From assembly GCA_026391835.1 (NCBI GenBank), contig JAPLDF010000041.1, forward strand, positions 203,207-267,206: a stretch of DNA of 64,000 bases, written 5' to 3'. The position numbers were made by a program, and so were the translations under genes. Each line of letters opens with the position of its first letter. The first letter of the stretch is position 1. The DNA is from Bacteroidota bacterium. Lineage in GTDB: Bacteria; Bacteroidota; Bacteroidia; Bacteroidales; FEN-979. The notes beneath the pieces are model-generated. The model was given only the letters and a program-made list of their open reading frames with translations, was not told the origin of the DNA and made no database searches. Shown piece by piece: positions 45,146-54,272 of this stretch.

Positions 45146-46272
45146 GGCAAGGAATACGCCAAAGGTCGTTCACGCTGCTGCTAATCTTTTTGGCAGGAAC
45201 ATTTGGTTTGTCCGCCCAGGTAAAAAGCGCAGAATGCTGGCCCTCTTTTCGGGGTGATGCCCGTCTGTCGGGCGTTTCTCCGGCCATCATCAAGCCTCCT
45301 TTCAGGCTGCTCTGGACTTTTAAAACCGGGGATGCCATCAAATCTTCTGCTGTTATCTGGAAAACCACGATTTATATAGGATCCAACGACGGGTATGTTT
45401 ATGCGCTCAATTCCTCCGGAACGCTGAAATGGAAATTCAATGCCGGAACATCCGTTGAAGCTCCCCCGTTGATTGTGGGAAATACCATTTATGCCGGGAC
45501 CATGGAGGGAATCCTCTTCGCCCTAGATGCAGAAACAGGTTCGGTGAAATGGAAGTACGCCACGGATGGCCAGATTTCAGGATCAGCAAACGTTGTTTCT
45601 GGTGTTGACAACAAACATACATCGATCCTGGTTGGAAGTTACGATTTCAACCTTCATTCCGTGGATGCAGCGAGTGGAAAACTCCTGTGGAAATACGAAT
45701 CGGGGAATTTCATCAATGGTTCACCTGCTATTGCCGGTAAACTCGCCATTTTTGGCGGTTGCGACGGCTTTTTACACCTCGTCGGGACGCAGGACGGGAA
45801 AGCAAGGCAAAAGGTTGATCTCGGGACGTACATTCCCGCATCAGCCGCTATTTTAGGAGAAAAAGCTTTTTTTGGCAATTATGACGGGGTGTTCTATTGT
45901 TTTGATCTCAGGCTGAAGAAAATCCTTTGGAAAACCGAAGGAGGAGGGGCCTTCCTGGCATCACCTGCGATCGGATCCGGCAAGGTTGTTACCGGGTCGC
46001 AGAACCGCAACATCTCCTGTTTTGATGCGGTGAGCGGAAAGCTGTTGTGGAAATTCAAAACACTCGGAAAAGCAGATGCTTCGCCGGTGATTTCAGGCAA
46101 CCTCGTCCTCGCCGCTTCGGGCGACGGCAGGTTGCATGTGCTGGATATCGGCACCGGAAATGAATTATGGGTTTATGAAATCGGAAGTCCCGTTTTCAGC
46201 ACCCCTGCTGTCACTTCAAACATGATCGTGGTCGGGGCGCAGGATGGAAAGGTTTATTGTTTTGGAAAATAG
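45142..46272 (+). CDS. Secreted PQQ-like beta-propeller protein 6
   Basis: 376 residues, start coupled to the preceding stop by a 4-bp overlap. The signal peptide is RSFTLLLIFLAGTFGLSAQ. The propeller is more regular than in proteins 1-5: CWPSFRGDARLSGVSPAIIK, then blades GTLKWKF, GSVKWKY, GKLLWKY, KKILWKT, GKLLWKF and GNELWVY, each after a DG/YALD strand. That form resembles BamB and archaeal PQQ-like proteins. Its coupling to cytoplasmic redox subunits is notable because it is exported while they are not. Confidence 0.88.
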   Translation: MRQGIRQRSFTLLLIFLAGTFGLSAQVKSAECWPSFRGDARLSGVSPAIIKPPFRLLWTFKTGDAIKSSAVIWKTTIYIGSNDGYVYALNSSGTLKWKFNAGTSVEAPPLIVGNTIYAGTMEGILFALDAETGSVKWKYATDGQISGSANVVSGVDNKHTSILVGSYDFNLHSVDAASGKLLWKYESGNFINGSPAIAGKLAIFGGCDGFLHLVGTQDGKARQKVDLGTYIPASAAILGEKAFFGNYDGVFYCFDLRLKKILWKTEGGGAFLASPAIGSGKVVTGSQNRNISCFDAVSGKLLWKFKTLGKADASPVISGNLVLAASGDGRLHVLDIGTGNELWVYEIGSPVFSTPAVTSNMIVVGAQDGKVYCFGK

Positions 46273-46306
46273 GCCTTCAACGGGCATGAATTAATTTAAG
46301 TTGATT

Positions 46307-47596
46307 ATGAAGATTGTATATATTGTTCCCGGCTTTGGCGGCACCTTTTATTGCGGTAACTGCCTGCGCGACGGCGCTTATGTGAATTCCCTCCGGGAGA
46401 TGGGGCACGATGCCATCACCCTGCCGATGTACCTTCCGCTCACCCTGGATGGTGACAAAACCGACGGGGATGTCCCGGTGTTTTACGGGGCCGTCAACAT
46501 ATATCTCAAGCAGCAATTCCCCCTTTTCAGGCACATGCCGGGATGGATGGAAAATCTGTTCGATTCAAAACCGCTTCTGAAATTCGCAGCCAGGAAATCA
46601 GGATCAACCAGGGCGCATGGACTGGAGGAGCTCACTGAATCAATGCTTCTCGGGCAAAAAGGCCACCAGGGCCATGAACTTGACCGGCTGGTCGACTTCC
46701 TGAAAAACCATGAAAAACCTGATGTCGTGCATTTTTCAAACGCGCTCCTGCTTGGCATGGCCAAACAGATCAGGGAAGAGGTGAAGGTGCCTGTCGTTTG
46801 TTCGCTGCAGGATGAGGATGTTTGGGTGGATGCGATGGAGCCGTCGTGGCGCGGAAAAATATGGGAACTGATGTCGGAGAAAAGCCATGACGTAGATGCA
46901 TTTGTAGCTGTCAGCAACTTTTTTGCCGGCATCATGCAGGAAAAAATGCAGATTCCTTCCGGAAAAATGCACGTGGTCCATATTGGTGTAAAACCCGAAA
47001 ATTACAGTTTTACACTTCCGGCAAGCGCTCCCCAGGCAATTGGCTATTTGTCAAGAATCTGCGAAGAGAATGGTTTTGAGATCCTGGTCGATGCGTTTAT
47101 CATGCTTAAAACAGATCCCCGTTTCAACCAGCTGAAGTTGAAAGTCACAGGTGGCATGACCGGGGATGATCAGACTTTTCTTCAGCAGCAGTTAAAAAAG
47201 CTGGAACGGAAGAGCCTTATGAAGTATGTTGATATCGTGCCTGACTTCACCCCGGATGCGCTGAATGGCTTTTTCAGGTCTTTGTCGGTGCTTTCGGTCC
47301 CCGTTTTGAAAGGAGAAGCTTTCGGGCTATACCAGGTAGAGGCACTGGCATCAGGGGTCCCATTGGTCCAGCCTCAGCTTGGGGCATTCCCCGAAATCAT
47401 CCATGCGTCACGGGGAGGCGTCCTCTACCATCCGAACACAACTGAATCGCTTGCCTTCGCACTTTCAGATTTACTGACCGATCCCTTCAGGCTTGAACAC
47501 CTGAGCCGTGCCGGAAGAAAATCGGTGGAAGATGAATTCGATTGCAGGAAACTGACAAAGAAAATGGTTGAAGTGTACGAAAAAGTAATCCGGTAG
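46307..47596 (+). CDS. Family 4-type glycosyltransferase
   Basis: The ATG at 46307 (MKIVYIVPGFGGTFYCGNCL) gives 429 residues. The GT-B fold shows in an N-terminal domain with the early GGTFYCGNCLRDG loop and a C-terminal domain with KGEAFGLYQVEALASGVPLV, where the Glu-x7-Glu region of GT4 enzymes binds the sugar nucleotide. The family adds sugars to lipids or glycans; the acceptor is unknown. It lies 34 bp after propeller 6 and 3 bp before an ABC ATPase, so it links the redox block with the exporter genes. Confidence 0.85.
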   Translation: MKIVYIVPGFGGTFYCGNCLRDGAYVNSLREMGHDAITLPMYLPLTLDGDKTDGDVPVFYGAVNIYLKQQFPLFRHMPGWMENLFDSKPLLKFAARKSGSTRAHGLEELTESMLLGQKGHQGHELDRLVDFLKNHEKPDVVHFSNALLLGMAKQIREEVKVPVVCSLQDEDVWVDAMEPSWRGKIWELMSEKSHDVDAFVAVSNFFAGIMQEKMQIPSGKMHVVHIGVKPENYSFTLPASAPQAIGYLSRICEENGFEILVDAFIMLKTDPRFNQLKLKVTGGMTGDDQTFLQQQLKKLERKSLMKYVDIVPDFTPDALNGFFRSLSVLSVPVLKGEAFGLYQVEALASGVPLVQPQLGAFPEIIHASRGGVLYHPNTTESLAFALSDLLTDPFRLEHLSRAGRKSVEDEFDCRKLTKKMVEVYEKVIR

Positions 47597-47599
47597 CAC

Positions 47600-48292
47600 A
47601 TGCTTGCAGAACTTCAAAACATCACCAAATATTATGAGCAGCCAGGCTCCGGAACCAGGAATATTGTTTTAAACAAGGTTTCACTCACCATTGGTGAAAA
47701 GGAATCAGTTGCCATTGTTGGTCCTTCCGGATCCGGGAAAAGTACGTTGCTGAATATCCTGGGCACCCTCGACCGCCCATCGGCCGGGAAAGCGTTCGTT
47801 GGGGGAACCGAAGTGGAAACGCTTGACGACAGGCGACTGGCAGATATCCGCAACCAATTTATAGGCTTTGTGTTCCAGCTGCACCACCTGTTACCACAAC
47901 TGACCCTCATCGAGAATATCCTTCTGCCAGCGATTCCTGTAAGAGACAAATCCCTCCGGAAAATTACCATAGAGCGGGCCCATCACCTGATTGAACGTGT
48001 CGGACTGTCCAGGCAAATCAACCAGCTTCCTATTCAGCTTTCGGTTGGAGAATGCCAGCGGGCAGCTGTGGTGAGGGCCCTGGTTAACCAACCCCGGCTG
48101 CTGCTGGCTGATGAACCGACAGGTTCGCTGGATGCACATAACGCCGGCCAGCTGTCACAATTGCTGGGCGACCTGAACCGCGAGCAGGACCTGGCTGTTG
48201 TGGTTGTCACCCATTCCATGGACCTGGCTTCACGTATGGGGAAAATATACCAGCTTACCTCCGGGGAGCTTCATCTGATGTCCCCGTTATGA
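47600..48292 (+). CDS. ABC transporter ATP-binding protein, LolD/MacB type
   Basis: 230 residues with Walker A GPSGSGKSTLL, the LolD-type Q loop FVFQLHHLLPQLT, Walker B LLLADEPTGSLD and the H loop VVVTHS. The signature motif reads LSVGECQRAAV, a variant of LSGGQ with Val and Glu-Cys in place of Gly and Gln. Proteins of this group drive lipoprotein release or export from the inner membrane (mechanotransmission class). The stop overlaps the permease start by 4 bp. Confidence 0.93.
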   Translation: MLAELQNITKYYEQPGSGTRNIVLNKVSLTIGEKESVAIVGPSGSGKSTLLNILGTLDRPSAGKAFVGGTEVETLDDRRLADIRNQFIGFVFQLHHLLPQLTLIENILLPAIPVRDKSLRKITIERAHHLIERVGLSRQINQLPIQLSVGECQRAAVVRALVNQPRLLLADEPTGSLDAHNAGQLSQLLGDLNREQDLAVVVVTHSMDLASRMGKIYQLTSGELHLMSPL

Positions 48293-51200
48293 CCTGGCCG
48301 CGACTGATCTTTAGGAACCTCCTGTACCACCGCAGGCAATATCTCGCAGTGCTGGCAGGTGTTTTGATCAGTACCATGGTATTGACCGGTGCGCTGACCG
48401 TGGGAGATTCGGTACGGTTCAGCCTGCAGCGGGTTACGGAAATGCGCCTGGGGAAAATCAGGTATGCGCTGCAAACGAACGACCGGTTTTTCAGCGAAGA
48501 CCTTGCAAACACAATGTCGCGCCGTTCAAACATGCCGGTGGCACCTGTCCTGCAATCGGGAGGTATTGCCGTGAACAGTGATCGGAACCAGCGAATAAAC
48601 CATGTTGAAGTAAACGGCATCGACGGCCGGTTCTGCAAACTCTGGGACCAGGAGCTGCCTGCACCGGGGGCCGATGAAGCCATTGTCAGCAGCAATGTCG
48701 CGGAAAAATTAAACCTGAAGGTTGGCGATGACCTGCTTTTGCGGATTCAGAACCTGGGAAAAGCCCCGTCAACAGCCCCGTTTGTTTCTGAAAAACTGCC
48801 ATCCGTCTCTATTCGGGTAAAGGTTTCCGCGATTGCAAACGATTTACAGATGGGACGTTTCAGCCTGAAAAACAACCAGGCCGCCCCCTGCAATGTGTTC
48901 ATCTCGTTGAAACAGCTGGCTTCAGTGCTTCACCTGGCAGGTTATGCAAACATGCTCCTCGTGGCAGGCGATGCAGGCGCTGGAACGCATACGGAAATGC
49001 CCGACAGTATCCTGAAGGCTTGCTGGAAACCAGCTGATGCCGGACTGAGTTTCGGTCACCCTGTGTTCGGGGGAGTGGCAGCCGGAAAGTATGAAATCAC
49101 CACCGACCGTATCTTTTTTGATGAAAAAACTGCAAATGCAGTTAAAGCGGCAATCCCGGGCTGCGAGGCCATCTTCACCTACCTGGTGAATTCGATCTCT
49201 TACAAAGAGAAATCAACTCCCTACTCATTCGTGACTGCCGCCAATGAGCCTTTTTTGAAACAAACCCTCGGGAATAGGGAACTCATGATCAATGACTGGC
49301 TGGCACAGGATCTTGGAGCCAGGCCCGGAGATTCGCTTATGCTTCGGTATTTCCTGATGGGCCCGCTGCGTTCGCTGCGCGAAGACAGTACCCGGTTTAT
49401 GGTTAAATCAGTGTTCGGGGCCGGAACCGGCCTGTCGGATCCCGGGCTGATGCCCGATTTTCCCGGGATGTCGGAGGCGGGAAATTGCCGCGACTGGGAA
49501 ACCGGGGCACCGGTGAACCTGAAAAAAATCAGGGACAAAGACGAATTATACTGGAAAAATTTCCGCGGCACACCCAAAGCGTTTATTTCCATGGAAGCCG
49601 GAAAACAAATCTGGGGCAACAGGTTTGGCAACTACACCGCATTTCGGTTTAATGCCCTGGAAACAGATCTTCCGGCGGTTGAAAAATCGTTGATGCAGAG
49701 ACTCGCACCCGCTCAATTTGGTTTGTTTTTCAGGCCGGTGTATGTCGAGGGACAACTGGCAGCAAAAAAATCAACCGATTTTGGAGAATTGTTCCTCAGC
49801 CTGAGTTTCTTCCTCCTAATCAGCGCGCTGCTGCTGACTGCGATGCTGTTTTCACTGCTGGCCCGAAAGCGCATGGCCGAAACCGGACTCCTTTCCGCCA
49901 TCGGCTTCCGGAAGCACCGCATTCTTGGTATCCTTGCTGGCGAAGCATTCGTGGTTGCCTTTGCCGGGGCCTTTGCCGGGGCCTTTGCAGGTATCCTGTA
50001 TAATTATCTCCTCATCCTTGGCTTGAACACGATTTGGCAGGGTGCCGTGAACGCTTCCCTGCTGGTAATTAAAATCAACCCCGCCACGCTTTTCGCCGGT
50101 GCTGCCTCAGGTGTGATCACCTCTGTTATAGTACTGCTCTTTATTTTATGGAAAAACCTGCGAAATCCGCTTTCAATGCTGGTGAAAAGCAAATCCATCA
50201 TGCCGGGCGCCGGATCCGGAAAGGTCAACACGATTTTCAATGATGTGATTGCTTTTTTCTCAACAGGGGCTTCAATGACATTAATTGCCTGGATGTTGTT
50301 ACGCGGAAGGGGCCCCGACAGTATGTTATCCCTGGTAGCAGGTGGATTGTTGCTACCCGGCGGATGGAGCCTGCTCAACCTCTTTCTGATCCGTTCATCA
50401 GTTAACCCGGGGAGCCTCATCCCCGGCATTGGGCAACTCACAATTAAAAACCTGGCATTGTACCGCAGCCGCACAATTTCGGCAGTGGCATTGCTCTCCC
50501 TTGGCATTTTTACGATCATCATCACAGGAGCGAACAGGAAGACATTTTATGGCCTGGAAACGACAAGGGATTCCGGCACGGGTGGCTTTCTTTTGTGGGG
50601 CGAGTCGAGCCTTCCCGTCATGAATGACCTTAACACGGCACTGGGAGCCTCCGCTTTTGGGCTGAATGATGAGCCTGTGTTAAAGACAGTGCGTTATCAT
50701 CAGCTTGCCCGGTTGGATGGTGACGACGCCAGCTGCCTGAATCTCAACCAGGTGTCAAGACCGGGGATGCTGGGTGTCCCGGCAAGTTTATTTAACCGCC
50801 TTGATGCATTCAGTTTTACCGCACTTGATCCGTCGGCAGATCCTTCACACCCATGGAAGGCACTTTCAGCCTGCCTTGCCCCGGATGTCATCCCAGGGTT
50901 TGCTGACCAGACGGTCATCACTTACGGACTGCAAAAATCTGTCGGGGATACCCTGTTGTACGTGGATGAATCGGGAAAAAATTTGAAAATCAAGTTGATC
51001 GGGGCGCTGGACAATTCGGTTTTCCAGGGAAATATCGTGGTATCCGACAGCCTTTTGCGGGTATTTTACCCTTCGATGGGTGGTTCCCGGATCATGCTGA
51101 TCGAAGCCCCTGCAAACCGGCAGGATTCAATTATACAAAGGCTCGAATCCCTGTTTAAGGATTATGGCATGATGGTAACCCCTGCTTCGGCGCGGCTGGC

Positions 51201-51594
51201 CTCCTTCAACACGGTTGAGAACACCTATCTTTCAGTCTTCATGCTGCTTGGCGGCCTGGGGGTAATGATCGGCACGATCGGCCTGGGCATTGTCCTGCTC
51301 AGGAACATTACCCAGCGCACCAGGGAACTTGCGTTATATGTTGCGCTTGGGTTCCCCCGGGAATTTGTTTTTAAACTGATTCTGAAGGAGCACCTGGTCA
51401 TTCTTTTGTCAGGACTGGTGCTGGGACTCATCGCCGCCACGCCGGTACTGCTCATCACCCCTGTTCATGCGGTTCCCTGGATGCTTATTTCAGGAATTCT
51501 CATGGTGGTTCTGATCAACGGGTTTCTCTGGATCTATTTTTCTGCAAAAAAGATTTTATCCGAAAATCCCCTTACCGGGTTACGGGAAGAATAA
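48289..51594 (+). CDS. Large FtsX-like ABC transporter permease
   Basis: 1101 residues. One membrane helix near residues 17-38 is followed by a large periplasmic domain, then a core of several helices (about 500-625), a second periplasmic domain, and a final FtsX-like set (about 960-1095: FNTVENTYLSVFMLLGGLGV to LWIYFSAKKIL). That is the layout of fused two-half MacB/YbbP-type permeases which work with a LolD-type ATPase, here encoded just upstream. It ends 5 bp before a convergent gene. Confidence 0.88.
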   Translation: MTWPRLIFRNLLYHRRQYLAVLAGVLISTMVLTGALTVGDSVRFSLQRVTEMRLGKIRYALQTNDRFFSEDLANTMSRRSNMPVAPVLQSGGIAVNSDRNQRINHVEVNGIDGRFCKLWDQELPAPGADEAIVSSNVAEKLNLKVGDDLLLRIQNLGKAPSTAPFVSEKLPSVSIRVKVSAIANDLQMGRFSLKNNQAAPCNVFISLKQLASVLHLAGYANMLLVAGDAGAGTHTEMPDSILKACWKPADAGLSFGHPVFGGVAAGKYEITTDRIFFDEKTANAVKAAIPGCEAIFTYLVNSISYKEKSTPYSFVTAANEPFLKQTLGNRELMINDWLAQDLGARPGDSLMLRYFLMGPLRSLREDSTRFMVKSVFGAGTGLSDPGLMPDFPGMSEAGNCRDWETGAPVNLKKIRDKDELYWKNFRGTPKAFISMEAGKQIWGNRFGNYTAFRFNALETDLPAVEKSLMQRLAPAQFGLFFRPVYVEGQLAAKKSTDFGELFLSLSFFLLISALLLTAMLFSLLARKRMAETGLLSAIGFRKHRILGILAGEAFVVAFAGAFAGAFAGILYNYLLILGLNTIWQGAVNASLLVIKINPATLFAGAASGVITSVIVLLFILWKNLRNPLSMLVKSKSIMPGAGSGKVNTIFNDVIAFFSTGASMTLIAWMLLRGRGPDSMLSLVAGGLLLPGGWSLLNLFLIRSSVNPGSLIPGIGQLTIKNLALYRSRTISAVALLSLGIFTIIITGANRKTFYGLETTRDSGTGGFLLWGESSLPVMNDLNTALGASAFGLNDEPVLKTVRYHQLARLDGDDASCLNLNQVSRPGMLGVPASLFNRLDAFSFTALDPSADPSHPWKALSACLAPDVIPGFADQTVITYGLQKSVGDTLLYVDESGKNLKIKLIGALDNSVFQGNIVVSDSLLRVFYPSMGGSRIMLIEAPANRQDSIIQRLESLFKDYGMMVTPASARLASFNTVENTYLSVFMLLGGLGVMIGTIGLGIVLLRNITQRTRELALYVALGFPREFVFKLILKEHLVILLSGLVLGLIAATPVLLITPVHAVPWMLISGILMVVLINGFLWIYFSAKKILSENPLTGLREE

Positions 51595-51599
51595 TACCG

Positions 51600-53225
51600 T
51601 CAATCCAGGTTCAAATCGCCATTGACGGTCAGAACAATTCCGGGAGAGATATGAAGTGCTCCACCGCCCGGGGAAACAACGATTTTGCGGCAGCTCAAAC
51701 CAGGGTTTCTCACCACGGGCATATTGGGCGCCGATGGCGGGATCAGTACATCATCATTCCAGCCGGGAATCCCATCAGGCAACCAGTTTCCTGCAACTTT
51801 CCAGTCATCGCTCACAACACCGGTCCAGGTCCGTGAAGTACTGCTATAGTTGAAAGTAGTATCATGCATGATGCTCCAGTTCCCGGCAGCATCCTTGACC
51901 CTGACGACCAGCAGCCTCGTCCCGGGGGGCAGCCCGGTTGTGTCGGGGCTGAATTGCGCTGCCACGGAATTTGAAGGGGTGATGTTCACCGGGTGGCCGC
52001 TCCCGAACCCGGGATCGGCATCGATAAAATATTCAAGCCGAGTCATGTTGTGCCTGATTTCAGGGACCTTGCTAAAAACGTACTGTTGCAGGTTGCTCCA
52101 GGTACCTGCCCTGTTTTTCGCCCTTACGCACAACGAGTGCACACCTTCGGCCAGAGTGGCGGTGGAGGGTGAAAAAACTGCATTCACATTGTTCCCGGGT
52201 GTGACCGGGACCTGTAACCCGCTTCCAAATCCGGGATCGGTATCAATAAAATACTCCAACCCGGTGATGTCCGCGTTAACCACAGCCGGCAGGCCCACAA
52301 ACGGGTACCACGAAAGGACGCTCCACCGCCTGTTCACATCCATTGCACGCAGGCAAACATAGTGCATTCCCGGGGCAGTAGACCCCGGACTGAGAGCAAA
52401 AGAAGCAGAGATTTTTGATCCGGGTGTGAATGCCACAGGGGTACCGCTCCCGAAACCTGGGTCTGTATCCACAAAATATTCCAGTTTACCTAAATTGGTG
52501 CTGGTTTGAATATCGCCGGCTACAAACAAGGAAGATGTGAGAACGCTCCACCGGGATTGCGCATCTTTCGCCCGGACACAAACGTAATGCAACCCTTCGG
52601 CAAGACCAGTTTGATTGATCGAAAAAGAAGCAGAAATTTTTGAACCCGCTGTAAATGTCAATGGGATGCCGCTTCCGAAGCCCGGATCGGTATCCACATA
52701 ATATTCGAGCAAGCTGATATTTGCTTCTATATCCTTCACAAAGAACATTGACGAGGAAAGCACACTCCACCTGGAATTGTTGTCTTTGGCCCTGACACAT
52801 ATGTAATGCATACCGGTGGAGAGTCCGGCTGTGTTTGCCTGGAACCATGCAGGTACCAGCAATCCCGGCATTACCGGAACCTGGGTTGCACTTCCGAATC
52901 CGGGATCGTTGTCAATGAAATATTCAAGACTCACAACAGGAATCCCTGGGCCGGGGTCCATGATGTAAACGGGAGCCCAGTTCACGGTACTCCATTTCCC
53001 GTTGACATTCTTCGCCCGGATGAGAAGGTTATGAATTCCTTTTGAAAGTCCTGACGGGTTTATATTGAATGTAGCCGTAACCGAGGATCCGGCCATATAG
53101 CTCACCGGGGTGGCCGATCCGTACCCGGGATCGGTATCGAAGAAATATTCGATCCGGCTGATGGTCTGCCCATTTCCGGCAACCTGTAAAAGAATGGCAA
53201 GGGCAAGTATCAGGAGGCGCCTCAT
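51600..53225 (-). CDS. Secreted protein of six DxDPGFG repeats
   Basis: 541 residues with signal peptide RRLLILALAILLQVAGNGQ. Six units of about 75-80 residues each begin with a version of LEYFIDTDPGFGSGTPV (first copy IEYFFDTDPGYG), continue with a strand pair (KISASFSINQTGLAEG) and end in LHYVCVRAKDAQSRWSVL. The DxDPGxG loop may bind a metal. The last 80 residues are different (WTGVVSDDWKVAGNWLPDG) and resemble a beta-helix or G8-like start of a cell-surface protein. No T9SS sorting domain is visible. It starts 2 bp after the upstream beta-helix gene. Confidence 0.85.
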   Translation of the reverse strand: MRRLLILALAILLQVAGNGQTISRIEYFFDTDPGYGSATPVSYMAGSSVTATFNINPSGLSKGIHNLLIRAKNVNGKWSTVNWAPVYIMDPGPGIPVVSLEYFIDNDPGFGSATQVPVMPGLLVPAWFQANTAGLSTGMHYICVRAKDNNSRWSVLSSSMFFVKDIEANISLLEYYVDTDPGFGSGIPLTFTAGSKISASFSINQTGLAEGLHYVCVRAKDAQSRWSVLTSSLFVAGDIQTSTNLGKLEYFVDTDPGFGSGTPVAFTPGSKISASFALSPGSTAPGMHYVCLRAMDVNRRWSVLSWYPFVGLPAVVNADITGLEYFIDTDPGFGSGLQVPVTPGNNVNAVFSPSTATLAEGVHSLCVRAKNRAGTWSNLQQYVFSKVPEIRHNMTRLEYFIDADPGFGSGHPVNITPSNSVAAQFSPDTTGLPPGTRLLVVRVKDAAGNWSIMHDTTFNYSSTSRTWTGVVSDDWKVAGNWLPDGIPGWNDDVLIPPSAPNMPVVRNPGLSCRKIVVSPGGGALHISPGIVLTVNGDLNLD

Positions 53226-53227
53226 GT

Positions 53228-54181
53228 TCAGTGGCTTTTTGCCTTGACCGTCACGTCAATGCCGTTCATGTTCATGTACCACACCGAAGGGCCTGGTACC
53301 ATTCCTGAAAGTACATACGTATAATTGCCGCCAAAAATACCACAGTCAGCGCCGCCCACACCTGCTGCAATTGCAGGAGAGCCGGCTTTTAGCCTGTACC
53401 GGCCATCGGTGCTGCCGGAATTTGTGAAAACAGCTGTCATATCAACATTCTGCTGGTTTCCGTTCGAAGTCCCGAACTGGGTGGATGCCCCGATATTGTT
53501 CTCCATGACAGAATTTAAGGCGGTGAAAGATGACGGCATGGAAAGAGATGTACAGATGTTGTTCCTGAGCAGGCAGTTGCTGATGACAATCTTGCCAAGA
53601 AAAATATTGTTTACCATCGTTGCTGAGGCATCACCATTTACATAAAGACCAGTTCCGTAGGCTTCCGTTTTTACAACTAAATTGTTTGACACCAGTACAT
53701 TTTGAGCCGATATCACGGTAATCGCCTGGATGTAGTTCCGGTTGATGACGATCCCGGAACAGATGCTGACACTCAGGTCTTCAAACCTGTTCATTTCCAA
53801 CACGATGCCTGAGGCAGTGATGGTGACATAACTGCCAAATGACATCCCTTTTACAATGGTACCCTGTGAACCTGCCGAGAAGGAGACCGAATTCATGGAA
53901 GCAGGTTTTACATCCGCCTGTGTTGAATCATTTTCTCCAAGGAAATAACCCGGGCCAATGATCACCAGCTTCTTGGTGATGTTCGCATTTCCGTAGGAAA
54001 ACATTGAACTTTCGAAATAAACGGTATCGCCGTTTAACACCAGCGGTGAATTGACCATTTCGCTGCAATTGGTGAAATTGGCGGTGATCCCGGTGTTGTT
54101 CACCCGCCACTTGGCCGCCCGGGTATTACCGGCGATTAAACATAAGATCACAAGGATCAGCAGGAAGTTCATTTTTTTCAT
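53228..54181 (-). CDS. Secreted beta-helix-like protein, copy 2
   Basis: 317 residues with signal peptide KKMNFLLILVILCLIAGNTR. After AAKWRVNNTGI comes a right-handed beta-helix-like pattern of short N-rich turns (NRNYIQAI, VNNIFLGK, LRNNICTS), then a conserved end with RLKAGSPAIAAGVGGADCGI as in parallel-helix surface proteins. It is a paralogue of the next gene upstream (54273-55247), with the same frame order and tail. The last step VWYMNMNGIDVTVKAKSH is shared. Confidence 0.85.
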   Translation of the reverse strand: MKKMNFLLILVILCLIAGNTRAAKWRVNNTGITANFTNCSEMVNSPLVLNGDTVYFESSMFSYGNANITKKLVIIGPGYFLGENDSTQADVKPASMNSVSFSAGSQGTIVKGMSFGSYVTITASGIVLEMNRFEDLSVSICSGIVINRNYIQAITVISAQNVLVSNNLVVKTEAYGTGLYVNGDASATMVNNIFLGKIVISNCLLRNNICTSLSMPSSFTALNSVMENNIGASTQFGTSNGNQQNVDMTAVFTNSGSTDGRYRLKAGSPAIAAGVGGADCGIFGGNYTYVLSGMVPGPSVWYMNMNGIDVTVKAKSH

Positions 54182-54272
54182 GGCAAAGAGGATTATAAGT
54201 GAATATAGTGTTGGTTTATTGATCGTTGCGAGGGAAAAACTTCCGGGGAACGGGTATGTTTCAGGGTACTGA

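Noticed and set aside
30227..46272. The propellers as PQQ-dependent alcohol or glucose dehydrogenases
   Set aside because: They are 376-610 residues with no vicinal Cys pair, no heme CxxCH motif and no enzyme signature; only the propeller repeats match.
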